This document shows, piece after piece, positions 28,272 through 36,757 of a DNA stretch of 64,000 bases (its first letter is position 1; every line of letters begins with the position of its first letter). Under the pieces are notes generated by a model that was not told the origin of the DNA, made no database searches, and was given only the letters and a program-made list of their open reading frames with translations. The DNA lies in contig NZ_CP104011.1 in assembly GCF_025133575.1 (NCBI RefSeq), forward strand, positions 620,001-684,000. The letters are read 5' to 3'. The DNA comes from Pseudomonas sp. GCEP-101. GTDB lineage: Bacteria; Pseudomonadota; Gammaproteobacteria; Pseudomonadales; Pseudomonadaceae. The position numbers and the translations under genes were made by a program.

Positions 28272-29954
28272 TCACACCGTGGAGAGGAAAGCGCTGCCGG
28301 CCTCCTGCCATTGGGCGATGTCTACCCGGATACGCTTCTTGTCGAGCTTGCCGACGCTGGTCTTGGGAACTTCAGTAACAACGGCGATCTGCGAGGGAAT
28401 CGCCCACTTGTTGATGTGGCCCTGCTCGACGAAAGGCTTGAGATGCTCGCGCAGCGCCTTGGCGTCTAGCGCCTGGCCCTCACGCAGCACCAGCAGGGCG
28501 AACGGGCGCTCGCCCCATTGCGGGTCGGGTACGCCGACCACGGCCACCTCGCGCACCGCCGGATGACGGCTGATGAGGTCTTCCAGCTCCAGGGAGGACA
28601 GCCACTCGCCGCCGGTCTTGATCACATCCTTGATGCGGTCGCGGATGTCGATGAAGCCCATGCCGTCCAGGGTCGCCACGTCGCCGGTGTGCATCCAGCC
28701 GCCGGCCCAGAGTTCCTCGCCCTTCTGCGGCTCGCGGAAATAGCCCTGGGTCAGCCACGGCGCGCGCAGCACCAGTTCGCCCTGGGATTCACCGTCGGCC
28801 GGGAGGAACTCGCCGTGCTCGTCCATGATCGCCGCTTCCACCAGCGGCACCGGCACCCCGGCCTTGATGCGGTAGGTGGTGCGCTCGTCCTCGCTGCCGG
28901 CGCACAGTTCCTGGTTGAGATAACCACAGGAAATCAGCGGGCAGGTCTCGGACATCCCGTAGGCGGCCGTGAGCTGGATGCCGCGCGCCTTGGCGGCGTC
29001 GTACAGCGCATGGTTGAGCGCGCTGCCGCCGATGATGATCTTCAGCCCGCCGAAGTCGTGGTCCTTGGCGCTGGCGGCATTGAGCATCATCTGCAGGATG
29101 GTCGGCACGCAGTGGGAGAAGGTCACCTTCTCCTCGCGGATCAGCTTGCACAGCAGTTCCGGCTCGTAGCGCCCCGGATACACCTGCTTCACCCCCAGCA
29201 TGGTCGCCACGTAAGGCACGCCCCAGGCATGCACGTGGAACATCGGGGTGATCGGCATGTACACATCGTTGGTGCCCATCAGGCGGATGCTGTCCAGGCT
29301 GCCGATGGTCGAGGCCATGGCCAGGGTGTGCAGCACCAGTTGGCGGTGGGTGAAGTACACGCCCTTGGGGTTGCCGGTGGTGCCGGTGGTGTAGAAGGTG
29401 GTCGCCACCGAGTTCTCGTCGAAGTCGGGGAAGGCGTAGCGCGGGGCGGCGGCGGCCAGCAGGGTCTCGTACTCGCCCACGCAATTGGGCAGTGCGCAGC
29501 TCTTGTCGGCGCCGTCGGTGAGCAGCAGGGTCTTTTCCACCGTGGTCAGTTGCCCGGCGATGCCCTGGTAGAGCGGCACGAACTCGCTGTTGACCAGCAC
29601 GAAGCGGTCGTCGGCGTGGTTCATGGTGTAGAGGATCTGCTCCGGCGAGAGGCGGATGTTGATGGTGTGCAGCACCGCACCGATCATCGGGATGGCGAAC
29701 ATACATTCGAGGTAACGGTGGCTGTCCCAGTCCATCACCGCCACGGTGTCACCGGCCTTCACGCCGGCCTCGCTGAGCACGTTGGCCAGCCGGGCGACGC
29801 GCTCGTTGAAGGTGGCATAGCTGTAACGCACGGTGTCGCGGTAGACGATCTCCCTGCCCTTTTCGTAACGGCTGCCCGACAGCAGCAGGCTCTTGATCAA
29901 CAGCGGGTACTGATAGGCGTTCTGTGCAGCAGGGATAACACGGGTTTTCAGCAT
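28272..29954 (-). CDS. Acyl-CoA synthetase / AMP-dependent ligase (medium-chain, AlkK-like)
   Basis: A 560-aa ANL-superfamily ligase: P-loop FYTTGTTGNPKGVYFTHR (about 182-199), YGMSETCP (about 330), the WMHTGDVATLDGMGFIDIRD hinge region (about 415), and the catalytic lysine region VPKTSVGKLDKKRIR (about 530). It should adenylate a carboxylic acid and load it on CoA. The sequence resembles AlkK-type medium-chain ligases. The start at 29954 (MLKTRVIPAAQNAYQ) is preferred over the frame's first ATG at 30038, which lies inside the promoter region. Divergent from the thiolase; shares a promoter box with the DUF1302 gene. Confidence 0.9.
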   Translation of the reverse strand: MLKTRVIPAAQNAYQYPLLIKSLLLSGSRYEKGREIVYRDTVRYSYATFNERVARLANVLSEAGVKAGDTVAVMDWDSHRYLECMFAIPMIGAVLHTINIRLSPEQILYTMNHADDRFVLVNSEFVPLYQGIAGQLTTVEKTLLLTDGADKSCALPNCVGEYETLLAAAAPRYAFPDFDENSVATTFYTTGTTGNPKGVYFTHRQLVLHTLAMASTIGSLDSIRLMGTNDVYMPITPMFHVHAWGVPYVATMLGVKQVYPGRYEPELLCKLIREEKVTFSHCVPTILQMMLNAASAKDHDFGGLKIIIGGSALNHALYDAAKARGIQLTAAYGMSETCPLISCGYLNQELCAGSEDERTTYRIKAGVPVPLVEAAIMDEHGEFLPADGESQGELVLRAPWLTQGYFREPQKGEELWAGGWMHTGDVATLDGMGFIDIRDRIKDVIKTGGEWLSSLELEDLISRHPAVREVAVVGVPDPQWGERPFALLVLREGQALDAKALREHLKPFVEQGHINKWAIPSQIAVVTEVPKTSVGKLDKKRIRVDIAQWQEAGSAFLSTV

Positions 29955-30009
29955 GGCGTGCGCACTCTCAAGGCTGGACGTCGAGTTGAGTCTTATGAGG
30001 ATGAGACCG

Positions 30010-30056
30010 ACTCTAGAGCGCCGCGGGTGTCCATTCATCAGTCAAAAGAGTGATTT
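30010..30056 (-). promoter_or_regulatory. Activator-type promoter of the acyl-CoA ligase gene
   Basis: On the minus strand: box AAATCACTCTTTTGA (30056-30042), 26 bases, then TAGAGT (30015-30010). The box also forms the left arm of an inverted repeat, AAAGAGT (30045-30051) / ACTCTTT (30064-30070), whose right arm faces the thiolase. Confidence 0.65.
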
Positions 30057-30068
30057 GCCGATGACTCT

Positions 30069-30096
30069 TTGGCCACATCCGGTCACGCGGTAGAAT
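30069..30096 (+). promoter_or_regulatory. Candidate promoter of the thiolase gene
   Basis: TTGGCC (30069-30074), a 16-base spacer and TAGAAT (30091-30096) lie upstream of the thiolase, overlapping the right arm of the inverted repeat shared with the ligase promoter. Confidence 0.45.
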
Positions 30097-30212
30097 CCCC
30101 GCGCCCGGTCGTTCACGACCGGTACCTTTTACCCGGAGCACGCATGGGCCTGCGGCCGCCGAGCACGCGGCCCCGTGCGGACTCCTACAACAAGAGCGAA
30201 GAGGTTAGTTTC

Positions 30213-31388
30213 ATGTCCGAGATCGTCATCGTCAGCGGCGCCCGTACTCCCATGGGCGGCTTCCAGGGCAGCCTGTCCGGCGTTTCCGCCGTCGACCTGG
30301 GCGCCATCGCCATCCGTGAAGCCATTTCCCGTGCCGGCATCCAGCCCGCGGACGTGCAGGAAGTGATCATGGGCAACGTACTGCCCGCCGGCCTGAAACA
30401 GGGCCCGGCCCGCCAGGCGGCGCTGAACGCCGGCCTGCCCGCCGCCACCGGCTGCACCACCATCAACAAGCTCTGCGGCTCGGGCATGAAGGCCGTGATG
30501 CTGGCCCACGACCTGCTCAAGGCCGGCACCAACAGCGTGATGGTCGCCGGCGGCATGGAGAGCATGTCCAATGCCCCCTACGTCATCGAGAAGGCCCGCA
30601 CCGGCCTGCGCATGGGCCACGGCGAGATCAAGGACCACATGTTCCTCGACGGCCTGGAAGACGCCCGCACCGGCCGCCTGATGGGTTCCTTCGCCCAGGA
30701 AACCGCCGACCAATACAACGTCACCCGCGAAGAGATGGACGCCTACGCCATCGAATCGCTCAAGCGCGCCCAGGCCGCCATCGCCGACGGCTCGCTGGCA
30801 TCGGAAATCGTCCCGGTCACCGTCACCACCCGCAAGGGCGAGACCGTGGTGAAGGACGACGAGCAGCCGCTGACCGCCAATCTGGAGAAGATTCCCGGTC
30901 TGCGCCCGGCGTTCCGCAAGGACGGCACCATCACCGCCGCCAACGCCAGCTCCATCTCCGACGGCGCCTCCGCACTGGTCCTGATGACCGCCGAGGAAGC
31001 CGCCCGCCGCGGCCTGAAGCCGCTGGCGAAGATCGTCGCCCATGCCACCCAGAGCCAGGACCCAGCCGAGTTCACCCTGGCCCCCATCGGCGCCATGACC
31101 AACCTGTTCAAGAAGGCTGGCTGGAGCAAGGACGACGTGGACCTGTTCGAGATCAACGAAGCCTTCGCCATGGTCACCATGCTCGCCATGCGCGAACACG
31201 GCCTGGACCACGCCAAGGTCAACGTCTACGGCGGCGCCTGCGCCCAGGGCCACCCGGTCGGCTCCACCGGCTCGCGGATCATCGTCACCCTGATCAACGC
31301 CCTGCAGAAGAAGGGCGGCAAGCGCGGCGTGGCCTCGCTGTGCATCGGCGGCGGCGAAGCCACCGCAGTGGCGATCGAGCTGGTCTGA
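30213..31388 (+). CDS. Acetyl-CoA C-acyltransferase (thiolase)
   Basis: A 391-aa thiolase: active-site Cys in NKLCGSGMKAVMLAHDLL (about residue 88), NEAFAMVTM (about 315), the His motif GGACAQGHPVGSTGSRI (about 345) and the second Cys in VASLCIGGGEATAVAIE (about 377). It condenses or cleaves acyl-CoA at the beta-keto position. Ribosome site GAGG is eight bases before the ATG at 30213; an upstream in-frame ATG at 30069 lies in the promoter. Divergent from the acyl-CoA ligase, so it probably works in the same degradation route. Confidence 0.92.
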   Translation: MSEIVIVSGARTPMGGFQGSLSGVSAVDLGAIAIREAISRAGIQPADVQEVIMGNVLPAGLKQGPARQAALNAGLPAATGCTTINKLCGSGMKAVMLAHDLLKAGTNSVMVAGGMESMSNAPYVIEKARTGLRMGHGEIKDHMFLDGLEDARTGRLMGSFAQETADQYNVTREEMDAYAIESLKRAQAAIADGSLASEIVPVTVTTRKGETVVKDDEQPLTANLEKIPGLRPAFRKDGTITAANASSISDGASALVLMTAEEAARRGLKPLAKIVAHATQSQDPAEFTLAPIGAMTNLFKKAGWSKDDVDLFEINEAFAMVTMLAMREHGLDHAKVNVYGGACAQGHPVGSTGSRIIVTLINALQKKGGKRGVASLCIGGGEATAVAIELV

Positions 31389-31403
31389 TCCCGGCCGCAC
31401 ATG

Positions 31404-31431
31404 AAAAAGGGGCGCCGAGGCGCCCCTTTTT
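31404..31431. terminator. Bidirectional terminator between thiolase and LysE genes
   Basis: AAAAAGGGGCGCC (31404-31416) and GGCGCCCCTTTTT (31419-31431) are complementary. A GGGGCG/CGCCCC stem with A and T tracts serves both strands. Confidence 0.88.
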
Positions 31432-31441
31432 CATGGTGCAT

Positions 31442-31509
31442 TGCAGGGGCGAGCTTGCTCGCGAACCCGCCCCGCCGCGAAGCTGTTCTCGAGAAGCTCG
31501 CTCCTGCGA
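31442..31509. repeat. Degenerate REP pair
   Basis: TGCAGGGGCGAGCTTGCTCG and GAGAAGCTCGCTCCTGCG face each other; both arms carry changes from the window consensus (TGTAGGAGCG), so this is an older copy. Confidence 0.75.
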
Positions 31510-31519
31510 AAAGCGATCC

Positions 31520-32149
31520 TCAGCGCAGTTCGGTGAACGCCAGCTTGATCCCCAGGCCGATCAGCACCACGCCCATCAGCCGGTCGAACCAGTGGCCCAG
31601 GCGGGCGAAGGCGGCGCGCACGCGCTGCTGGCTGAACAGCAGCGCCACCAGGCAGAACCAGGCGGCGGTCGCGCACGCCAGGTAAACGCCGTAACCGGCC
31701 TGCACCGCCAGCGGTGTGTGTGGGTTGATCACCACGGTGAACAGCGAGAGGAAGAACAGCGTGGCCTTGGGGTTCAGGCCGTTGGTGACGAAGCCGGCGA
31801 CATAGGCGCCGCGCGCGCTGCGGGCCACCGGCGCGGCGAGCGTTTCGGCGGCCGCCGGGCCCGCCGGGCGCGCGCGCAGCGCCTTGAAGCCGATGTACAG
31901 CAGGTAGGCCGCCGCCAGCCATTTCAGCGCATTGAACAGCACGATGGACTGCGACACGATCAGCCCGATGCCCAGTAGCGAATAGGTGACGTGGAGGAAG
32001 ATCGCGCTGCCCACGCCCAGAGCCGTCCAGGTGCCGGCGCGCCGGCCGTGGGTCACGCTCTCGCGCACGACCACGGCGAAATCCGGGCCGGGGCTGGCCA
32101 CCGCCAGCAGGTGAATGAACGCCACCGTGAGAAATTCCGCCCAGTACAT
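31520..32149 (-). CDS. LysE/RhtB family amino-acid exporter
   Basis: A 209-aa membrane protein with about six helices. The N-terminal IHLLAVASPGPDFAVVVRES carries the conserved P-G-P-D of the family. It should export an amino acid or homoserine lactone-like compound by proton exchange. GGAGG is four bases before the ATG. Monocistronic; no adjacent regulator, so the substrate cannot be inferred. Confidence 0.9.
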   Translation of the reverse strand: MYWAEFLTVAFIHLLAVASPGPDFAVVVRESVTHGRRAGTWTALGVGSAIFLHVTYSLLGIGLIVSQSIVLFNALKWLAAAYLLYIGFKALRARPAGPAAAETLAAPVARSARGAYVAGFVTNGLNPKATLFFLSLFTVVINPHTPLAVQAGYGVYLACATAAWFCLVALLFSQQRVRAAFARLGHWFDRLMGVVLIGLGIKLAFTELR

Positions 32150-32230
32150 CGCGCCTCCGAATACCCGTGGAAAAGCTCAGGTTCTATACGAATCGCCGGG
32201 GGCGCGACAAGGGCAACGGCGCACGACTGC

Positions 32231-33679
32231 TCACTGCGCGACGGCTTGAGGCACGCTGTGCAGCAATGGCAGGCGCGCCAGGCTGCAGGCCTGCCAGGGC
32301 GAGCGGTATTCGGGGAACGGACAGATGCTGTCGAGCAGCGTCGTTGCGCTGCGGATCAGTTGCTGGCTCGCCTGTCGGTTCTCGTTCGCCAGGGCATGCC
32401 CCAGCACCACCGACACCAGGTAATCCTCCCAGCTCTCGAAGGCGTCGCGCGCCAGGCGGGCGATATGCCGCAGGGCATTCCACAGGCGCTGTTCATCCAG
32501 CAGCCCCGCGCTGAAGGCCAGCCGGGCGCCGAACGCCGCGCGCTCCAGGTCGTAGCCCAGCACGCTGCGACAATGATCGATGCACTTGGGGTCGTGCCCC
32601 GCCTTGAGCAAGGCGCGCCGCCCCTGCTCGTAACGGGTGGCGGGGCCGCCTTGCCCGCCCGCGGGCGGCGAAGCCCCTTCAGCGTTGGAAGCCAGCCGCA
32701 GCATCGGGTCGAGACGGCTGCGGCTGCCGGTCTCCAGCAGCCACGCCATACGCTTGCGCACCTGCGCCGAATCGGCGGCCTGCCAGTGCCGGGCCAGCCA
32801 CTGCCGGTGCTGCTCGTGCTGGTGCGGCGCAATGGCCAACTGGTCGATGCGCGCGCCGCCACAGGTGGCGATCAGCGCGCCGAAGGCGAGCAAGGCGTCG
32901 CGCGACGGGCGCTGCGGCGCGGCGTCGTAGCGTTGCGCCTGCAACACCGCATCGCGCACCGCCATGTCCGCCAACGGATGGCTGCGCCAGAGGCCCGCCG
33001 GCGCGCCACGCGGGTCATCCAGCAGGGATTTGAACGCCCTGATGGCTTCGCCGGCAGAGCATTCCTCCCGCAGCAGCACGGCGCGCCCGAGCACGAACGA
33101 GGCGGCGTAGGCCTGCCAGTCGGTGAAGGTGCGGCGCGCGGCCTCCGCCACCCAGGCCAGGGTCAGCCAGAACGCCGACTCGTCCAGATACGCGCAGGCA
33201 TGACTGCGTCGGGCCAGCCAGGCGATGCGCTCCAGTTCATAGGCGGACATCGACAGGTCCTGCGGAACACGCAGCCCCGCCCGGCTCCACGCGCGTCGGG
33301 CCTGTTTCCAGCGCAACCGCTGTTCGTCGTCGAAGGCGCTCGGCTCCTTGCGCTGCAAGCGCAGGAAGTCATCGTCCAGCGTGCGGCTCTGCGCCTGCAT
33401 GAACAGGTCCTGCAGGATGCTGCGCGCCGACCCGGCATCGCGGATGCCCCAGCGCTGCAACTGCTCGTGCGGCGGCGCGCTGCCGTCCTCGACGCAGCAC
33501 GCCGCCATCAGCGCGCCGAAGCACAACAGGGGTTCGGTACCTGGCGAACGCACCCGCTCGTTCCGCTGAGCGCTGGCGTGAGCGACGGGCGACCCCGCCC
33601 GGGACCAGGCCCATGCGCCCATGAAGCCCAGCGCGGTTAGGCCGGCGGCACCGAGGCCGGAAAGGATCCACCCCATCAT
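32231..33679 (-). CDS. Membrane-anchored protein with two tandem DUF1266-like domains
   Basis: A 482-aa protein with one N-terminal hydrophobic segment (about 3-25) and two copies of the same region. Copy 1 (about 51-200) has LLCFGALMAACC, SAYELERIAWLARRSHACAY and FTDWQAYAASFVLGRAV. Copy 2 (about 263-430) has LLAFGALIATCGG, LGYDLERAAFGARLAFSAGL and FESWEDYLVSVVLGHAL. The shared core [AG]Y-x-LER...W-x-x-Y...VLG matches DUF1266, known from E. coli YbeU/YbeR and of unknown function. The start may be 33679 or the next ATG (33676). No partner gene is obvious. Confidence 0.8.
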   Translation of the reverse strand: MMGWILSGLGAAGLTALGFMGAWAWSRAGSPVAHASAQRNERVRSPGTEPLLCFGALMAACCVEDGSAPPHEQLQRWGIRDAGSARSILQDLFMQAQSRTLDDDFLRLQRKEPSAFDDEQRLRWKQARRAWSRAGLRVPQDLSMSAYELERIAWLARRSHACAYLDESAFWLTLAWVAEAARRTFTDWQAYAASFVLGRAVLLREECSAGEAIRAFKSLLDDPRGAPAGLWRSHPLADMAVRDAVLQAQRYDAAPQRPSRDALLAFGALIATCGGARIDQLAIAPHQHEQHRQWLARHWQAADSAQVRKRMAWLLETGSRSRLDPMLRLASNAEGASPPAGGQGGPATRYEQGRRALLKAGHDPKCIDHCRSVLGYDLERAAFGARLAFSAGLLDEQRLWNALRHIARLARDAFESWEDYLVSVVLGHALANENRQASQQLIRSATTLLDSICPFPEYRSPWQACSLARLPLLHSVPQAVAQ

Positions 33680-33899
33680 CGTGAGTCACCTCGAATCGTC
33701 GATGAGGGGACTCTACGAAGTCGCCGCCACCGCGCAGATGAGGGAAACCCGAAACGCCTGTCAGACTTTTCACTCAAACAACTACCATCACTGAATCGCC
33801 ATTCCGGGCCTCCGTCTGCGGGCAGACCGGGTTGTCCTCGCCACCGGTTGTGCCGAGAATCCCCTTCATCACGCCCTTCCGATCAAGGTGTCATCGCTC

Positions 33900-34865
33900 A
33901 TGAATCCTGCTCGCGCCGTCTTCCTCGACCATGCCTCCCTCGACCTCGGTGACCTCGACCTGGCACCGCTGCGCGCGGTGTTCAGCGAACTGCTGCTGCA
34001 CGCGGGCAGCACGGCGGACCAGGTGGCGGAGCGGCTGCAGGGCGCGCAGGTAGCGATCACCAACAAGGCGCGGATCGACGCCGATGTCTTCGCACAGTGC
34101 CCGCAACTCAAGCTGATCCTGGTGGCGGCCACCGGTACCAACAACGTCGATCTCGACGCCGCGCGCCGCCACGGCGTGACCGTGAGCAATTGCCAGGGCT
34201 ACGGCACCCCGTCGGTGGCGCAGCACACCCTGATGCTGCTGCTCGCCCTGGCCAGCCGCCTGCCGGACTACCAGGCGGCGATCCGCGAGGGCCGCTGGCA
34301 GAAGGCCCCGCAGTTCTGCCTGCTGGACTTCCCCATCGTCGAGCTGGAAGGCAAGACCCTCGGCCTGCTCGGCCATGGCGAACTGGGCGGCGCGGTGGCG
34401 AAACTGGCCGGGGCCTTCGGCATGCGCGTGCTGCTGGGCGCGCTACCGGGCCGCCCTGTGCGCGCCGACCGGCTGGCGCTGGACGAGCTGTTGCCGCAGG
34501 TCGACGCCCTGACCCTGCACTGCCCGCTGACCGACGCCACGCGCAACCTGATCGGCCAGCGCGAACTGGACCTGATGAAACCCGGCGCCTTCCTGATCAA
34601 CACCGCCCGCGGCGGATTGGTGAACGAGCAGGCGCTGGCCGACACCCTGCGCCGCGGCCACCTGGGCGGCGCGGCGTTCGACGTGCTCAGCGTCGAGCCG
34701 CCGCGCGACGGCAACCCGCTGCTGGCCGGCGATATCCCGCGCTTTATCCTCACCCCGCACAGCGCCTGGGGCAGCCGAGAAGCCCGGCAGCGCATCGTCG
34801 GCCAGTTGAGCGAGAACGCCGCCGGTTTCCTCGCCGGCGAGCCGCGCCGGGTGGTGGCAGCATGA
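33900..34865 (+). CDS. hprA: D-2-hydroxyacid dehydrogenase (hydroxypyruvate/glycerate type)
   Basis: A 321-aa NAD(P)-dependent enzyme: LVAATGTNNVDLDAARRHGV (about 75-95), a Rossmann segment LGLLGHGELGGAVAKLAG (about 150; GxGxxG appears as GHGELG), the Arg/Glu/His triad regions NTARGGLVNEQAL (about 237) and LTPHSAWGSREARQR (about 282). It should reduce hydroxypyruvate to glycerate or act on a related 2-keto acid. GTG at 33888 is also in frame, but ATG 33900 has an AAGGTG nine bases upstream. Its stop overlaps the DUF1835 start by four bases (ATGA). Confidence 0.9.
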   Translation: MNPARAVFLDHASLDLGDLDLAPLRAVFSELLLHAGSTADQVAERLQGAQVAITNKARIDADVFAQCPQLKLILVAATGTNNVDLDAARRHGVTVSNCQGYGTPSVAQHTLMLLLALASRLPDYQAAIREGRWQKAPQFCLLDFPIVELEGKTLGLLGHGELGGAVAKLAGAFGMRVLLGALPGRPVRADRLALDELLPQVDALTLHCPLTDATRNLIGQRELDLMKPGAFLINTARGGLVNEQALADTLRRGHLGGAAFDVLSVEPPRDGNPLLAGDIPRFILTPHSAWGSREARQRIVGQLSENAAGFLAGEPRRVVAA

Positions 34866-35626
34866 GCCTGCACCTGGTGTGCGGCGATGGCGCCGCCGAG
34901 GCCCTGCGCCGGGCGGTGGCCGACGGCGTGCTGACCGAGAAGAAAATCCGCGTGATGCCGGACGACCTGGCCGTCGGCCCGCTGGGCGATGTGGATCAGC
35001 CGCCCTGCCAGCAGCGCGCCACGTTCTGGCATGCCCTGGGCGGCGAGGCCCTGCAGGAGCGGGCCATCGCCAGCGAACTGGCCAGCGACGCCACCTGGTT
35101 GCGCAACCCGGACGCCGCCAGCATCACCCTCTGGCACGGCGACAGCGCCAGCGAGCAACTGCTGCTGCGCCGCGTCTGCGCGCTGCTGCCAGCCCACGTG
35201 AGCGTGCGCAGCGTCGGCGCCGGCAGCGGCCAATGCCGCAGCGAGGACCGTCACGCCATCGCCATGCTCAAACCCGTGGAGCTGGCCAACGCCCTGGCCG
35301 CCAGCCACGAACTGGACGCCGCCGAGCGCCAGCGCCTGGGCGCCGACTGGCAGCAGGCGCTGGCCCAGAACGCCGAGCTGCGCCTGTGGCTGGACGGCCA
35401 ACTGAGCGGCACCGGCTATACGCACATCGACCGCATCCTGCTGGACAGCGCCAGCGAATCCTGGCGCCCGGTGCAATCGCTGATCGGCCCGACCATGGCC
35501 TATGTCGACGGCCTGTTCGTCAGCGACCTGCTGGCCGCCTGGCGCCTGCGCGAACAGGTCGCGGCAGGCGTATTGCAACTGCGCGGCGACGACTTCTGGA
35601 AGAACGCCGAGGTGCGGCTCGCCTAG
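34862..35626 (+). CDS. DUF1835 domain protein
   Basis: A 254-aa protein: MSLHLVCGDGAAEALRRAV, MPDDLAVGPLGDVD (about 40), LWHGDSASEQLLLRRVCALL (about 95) form the DUF1835 domain. The C-terminal half (about 140-254; TGYTHIDRILLDSASESW) resembles DUF3658. Function unknown. The ATG lies inside the stop of hprA (ATGA at 34862-34865), so the two are translationally coupled; followed by rsmC after 51 bases. The N-terminal part has a flavodoxin-like alternation but no cofactor motif that I recognise. Confidence 0.88.
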   Translation: MSLHLVCGDGAAEALRRAVADGVLTEKKIRVMPDDLAVGPLGDVDQPPCQQRATFWHALGGEALQERAIASELASDATWLRNPDAASITLWHGDSASEQLLLRRVCALLPAHVSVRSVGAGSGQCRSEDRHAIAMLKPVELANALAASHELDAAERQRLGADWQQALAQNAELRLWLDGQLSGTGYTHIDRILLDSASESWRPVQSLIGPTMAYVDGLFVSDLLAAWRLREQVAAGVLQLRGDDFWKNAEVRLA

Positions 35627-35677
35627 GCCCGGCCGCGGCAGCCCTGCTAAACTCGCGCCCTTTTTCGAGGAGGCCGC

Positions 35678-36679
35678 ATGTCCAACGCCCCCACCAGTGA
35701 AGTGCTGCTGCGCCAGATCGAGCGCTTCCAGGGCCGCGTCCTGCTCGCCGGCCTACCCGCCGACGGCCTGCTCGGCGAGCTACCCCATGCCCAGGGCTGG
35801 AGCTGGCACGCCGGCGATGCCCGACAGCTTGAAAACCGCCATACCGGCCGCTGCCACTTCGGCGCCACGCCGCCGGCGGGCCAGTTCGACGCCGCCGTGC
35901 TGTTCCTGCCCAAGTCCCGCGAGCTGACCGACTACCTGCTGGCCGCCCTGGCCAGCGCCGTGCCCGATGGCGAGCTGTACCTGGTTGGCGAGAAACGCGC
36001 CGGCGTCGAACGCGCCAGCAAGCAGCTGGGCGAATTCGGCCGCGCCAGCAAGCTGGACAGCGCCCGTCACTGCCAGCTGTGGCACACCCACATCGACGGC
36101 GCGCCGGCCGCACCCGACCTGCATGGCCTGGCGCAACGCTACGAACTGCCGCTGGCCGACGGCCCGCTGCAGGTCATCACCCTGCCCGGCGTGTTCAGCC
36201 ATGGCCGCCTGGATCGCGGCAGCGCGCTGCTGCTGGAACACCTGGCCGACTTGCCGAGCGGCCACCTGCTGGACTTCGGCTGTGGCGCCGGGGTACTCGG
36301 CGCCACGCTCAAGCGACGTTATCCACAGAGCCGGCTGACCCTGCTGGACGTCGATGCCTTCGCGGTCGAAAGCAGCCGCCTGACCCTGGCCGCCAATGGC
36401 CTGGAGGGCGAGGTGATCGCCGGCGACGGCATCGACGCCGCGCCGCAGGATCTCGCCGCCATCGTCAGCAATCCGCCCTTCCACCAGGGCGTGCACACCA
36501 GCTACGCCGCCACCGAACAACTGCTGCGCCAGTCGGCCCGCCACCTGGCGCCCCGCGGTGAGCTGCGTCTGGTGGCCAACAGCTTCCTGAAATACCCGCC
36601 GCTGATCGAACAGCACCTGGGCCCCTGCCGCACCCTGGCCGAGGCTGACGGCTTCCGAATCTACAGCGCCCGGCGCTGA
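35678..36679 (+). CDS. rsmC: 16S rRNA (guanine-1207-N2)-methyltransferase RsmC
   Basis: A 333-aa two-domain methyltransferase. The N-terminal half is a degenerate copy. The C-terminal half has the SAM motif [16 protein letters not shown] (about 197-212) and the N2-guanine motif [12 protein letters not shown] (about 263-274). RsmC methylates G1207 in assembled 30S subunits. GAGGAGG is four bases before the ATG. Confidence 0.95.
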   Translation: MSNAPTSEVLLRQIERFQGRVLLAGLPADGLLGELPHAQGWSWHAGDARQLENRHTGRCHFGATPPAGQFDAAVLFLPKSRELTDYLLAALASAVPDGELYLVGEKRAGVERASKQLGEFGRASKLDSARHCQLWHTHIDGAPAAPDLHGLAQRYELPLADGPLQVITLPGVFSHGRLDRGSALLLEHLADLPSGHLLDFGCGAGVLGATLKRRYPQSRLTLLDVDAFAVESSRLTLAANGLEGEVIAGDGIDAAPQDLAAIVSNPPFHQGVHTSYAATEQLLRQSARHLAPRGELRLVANSFLKYPPLIEQHLGPCRTLAEADGFRIYSARR

Positions 36680-36757
36680 TCCACGGCTCGCACTACACTC
36701 CACCGAGCCCGCCCGGATCGGCGCATCGCCGCTCGCCCTGAACTATCGAGGACACCC

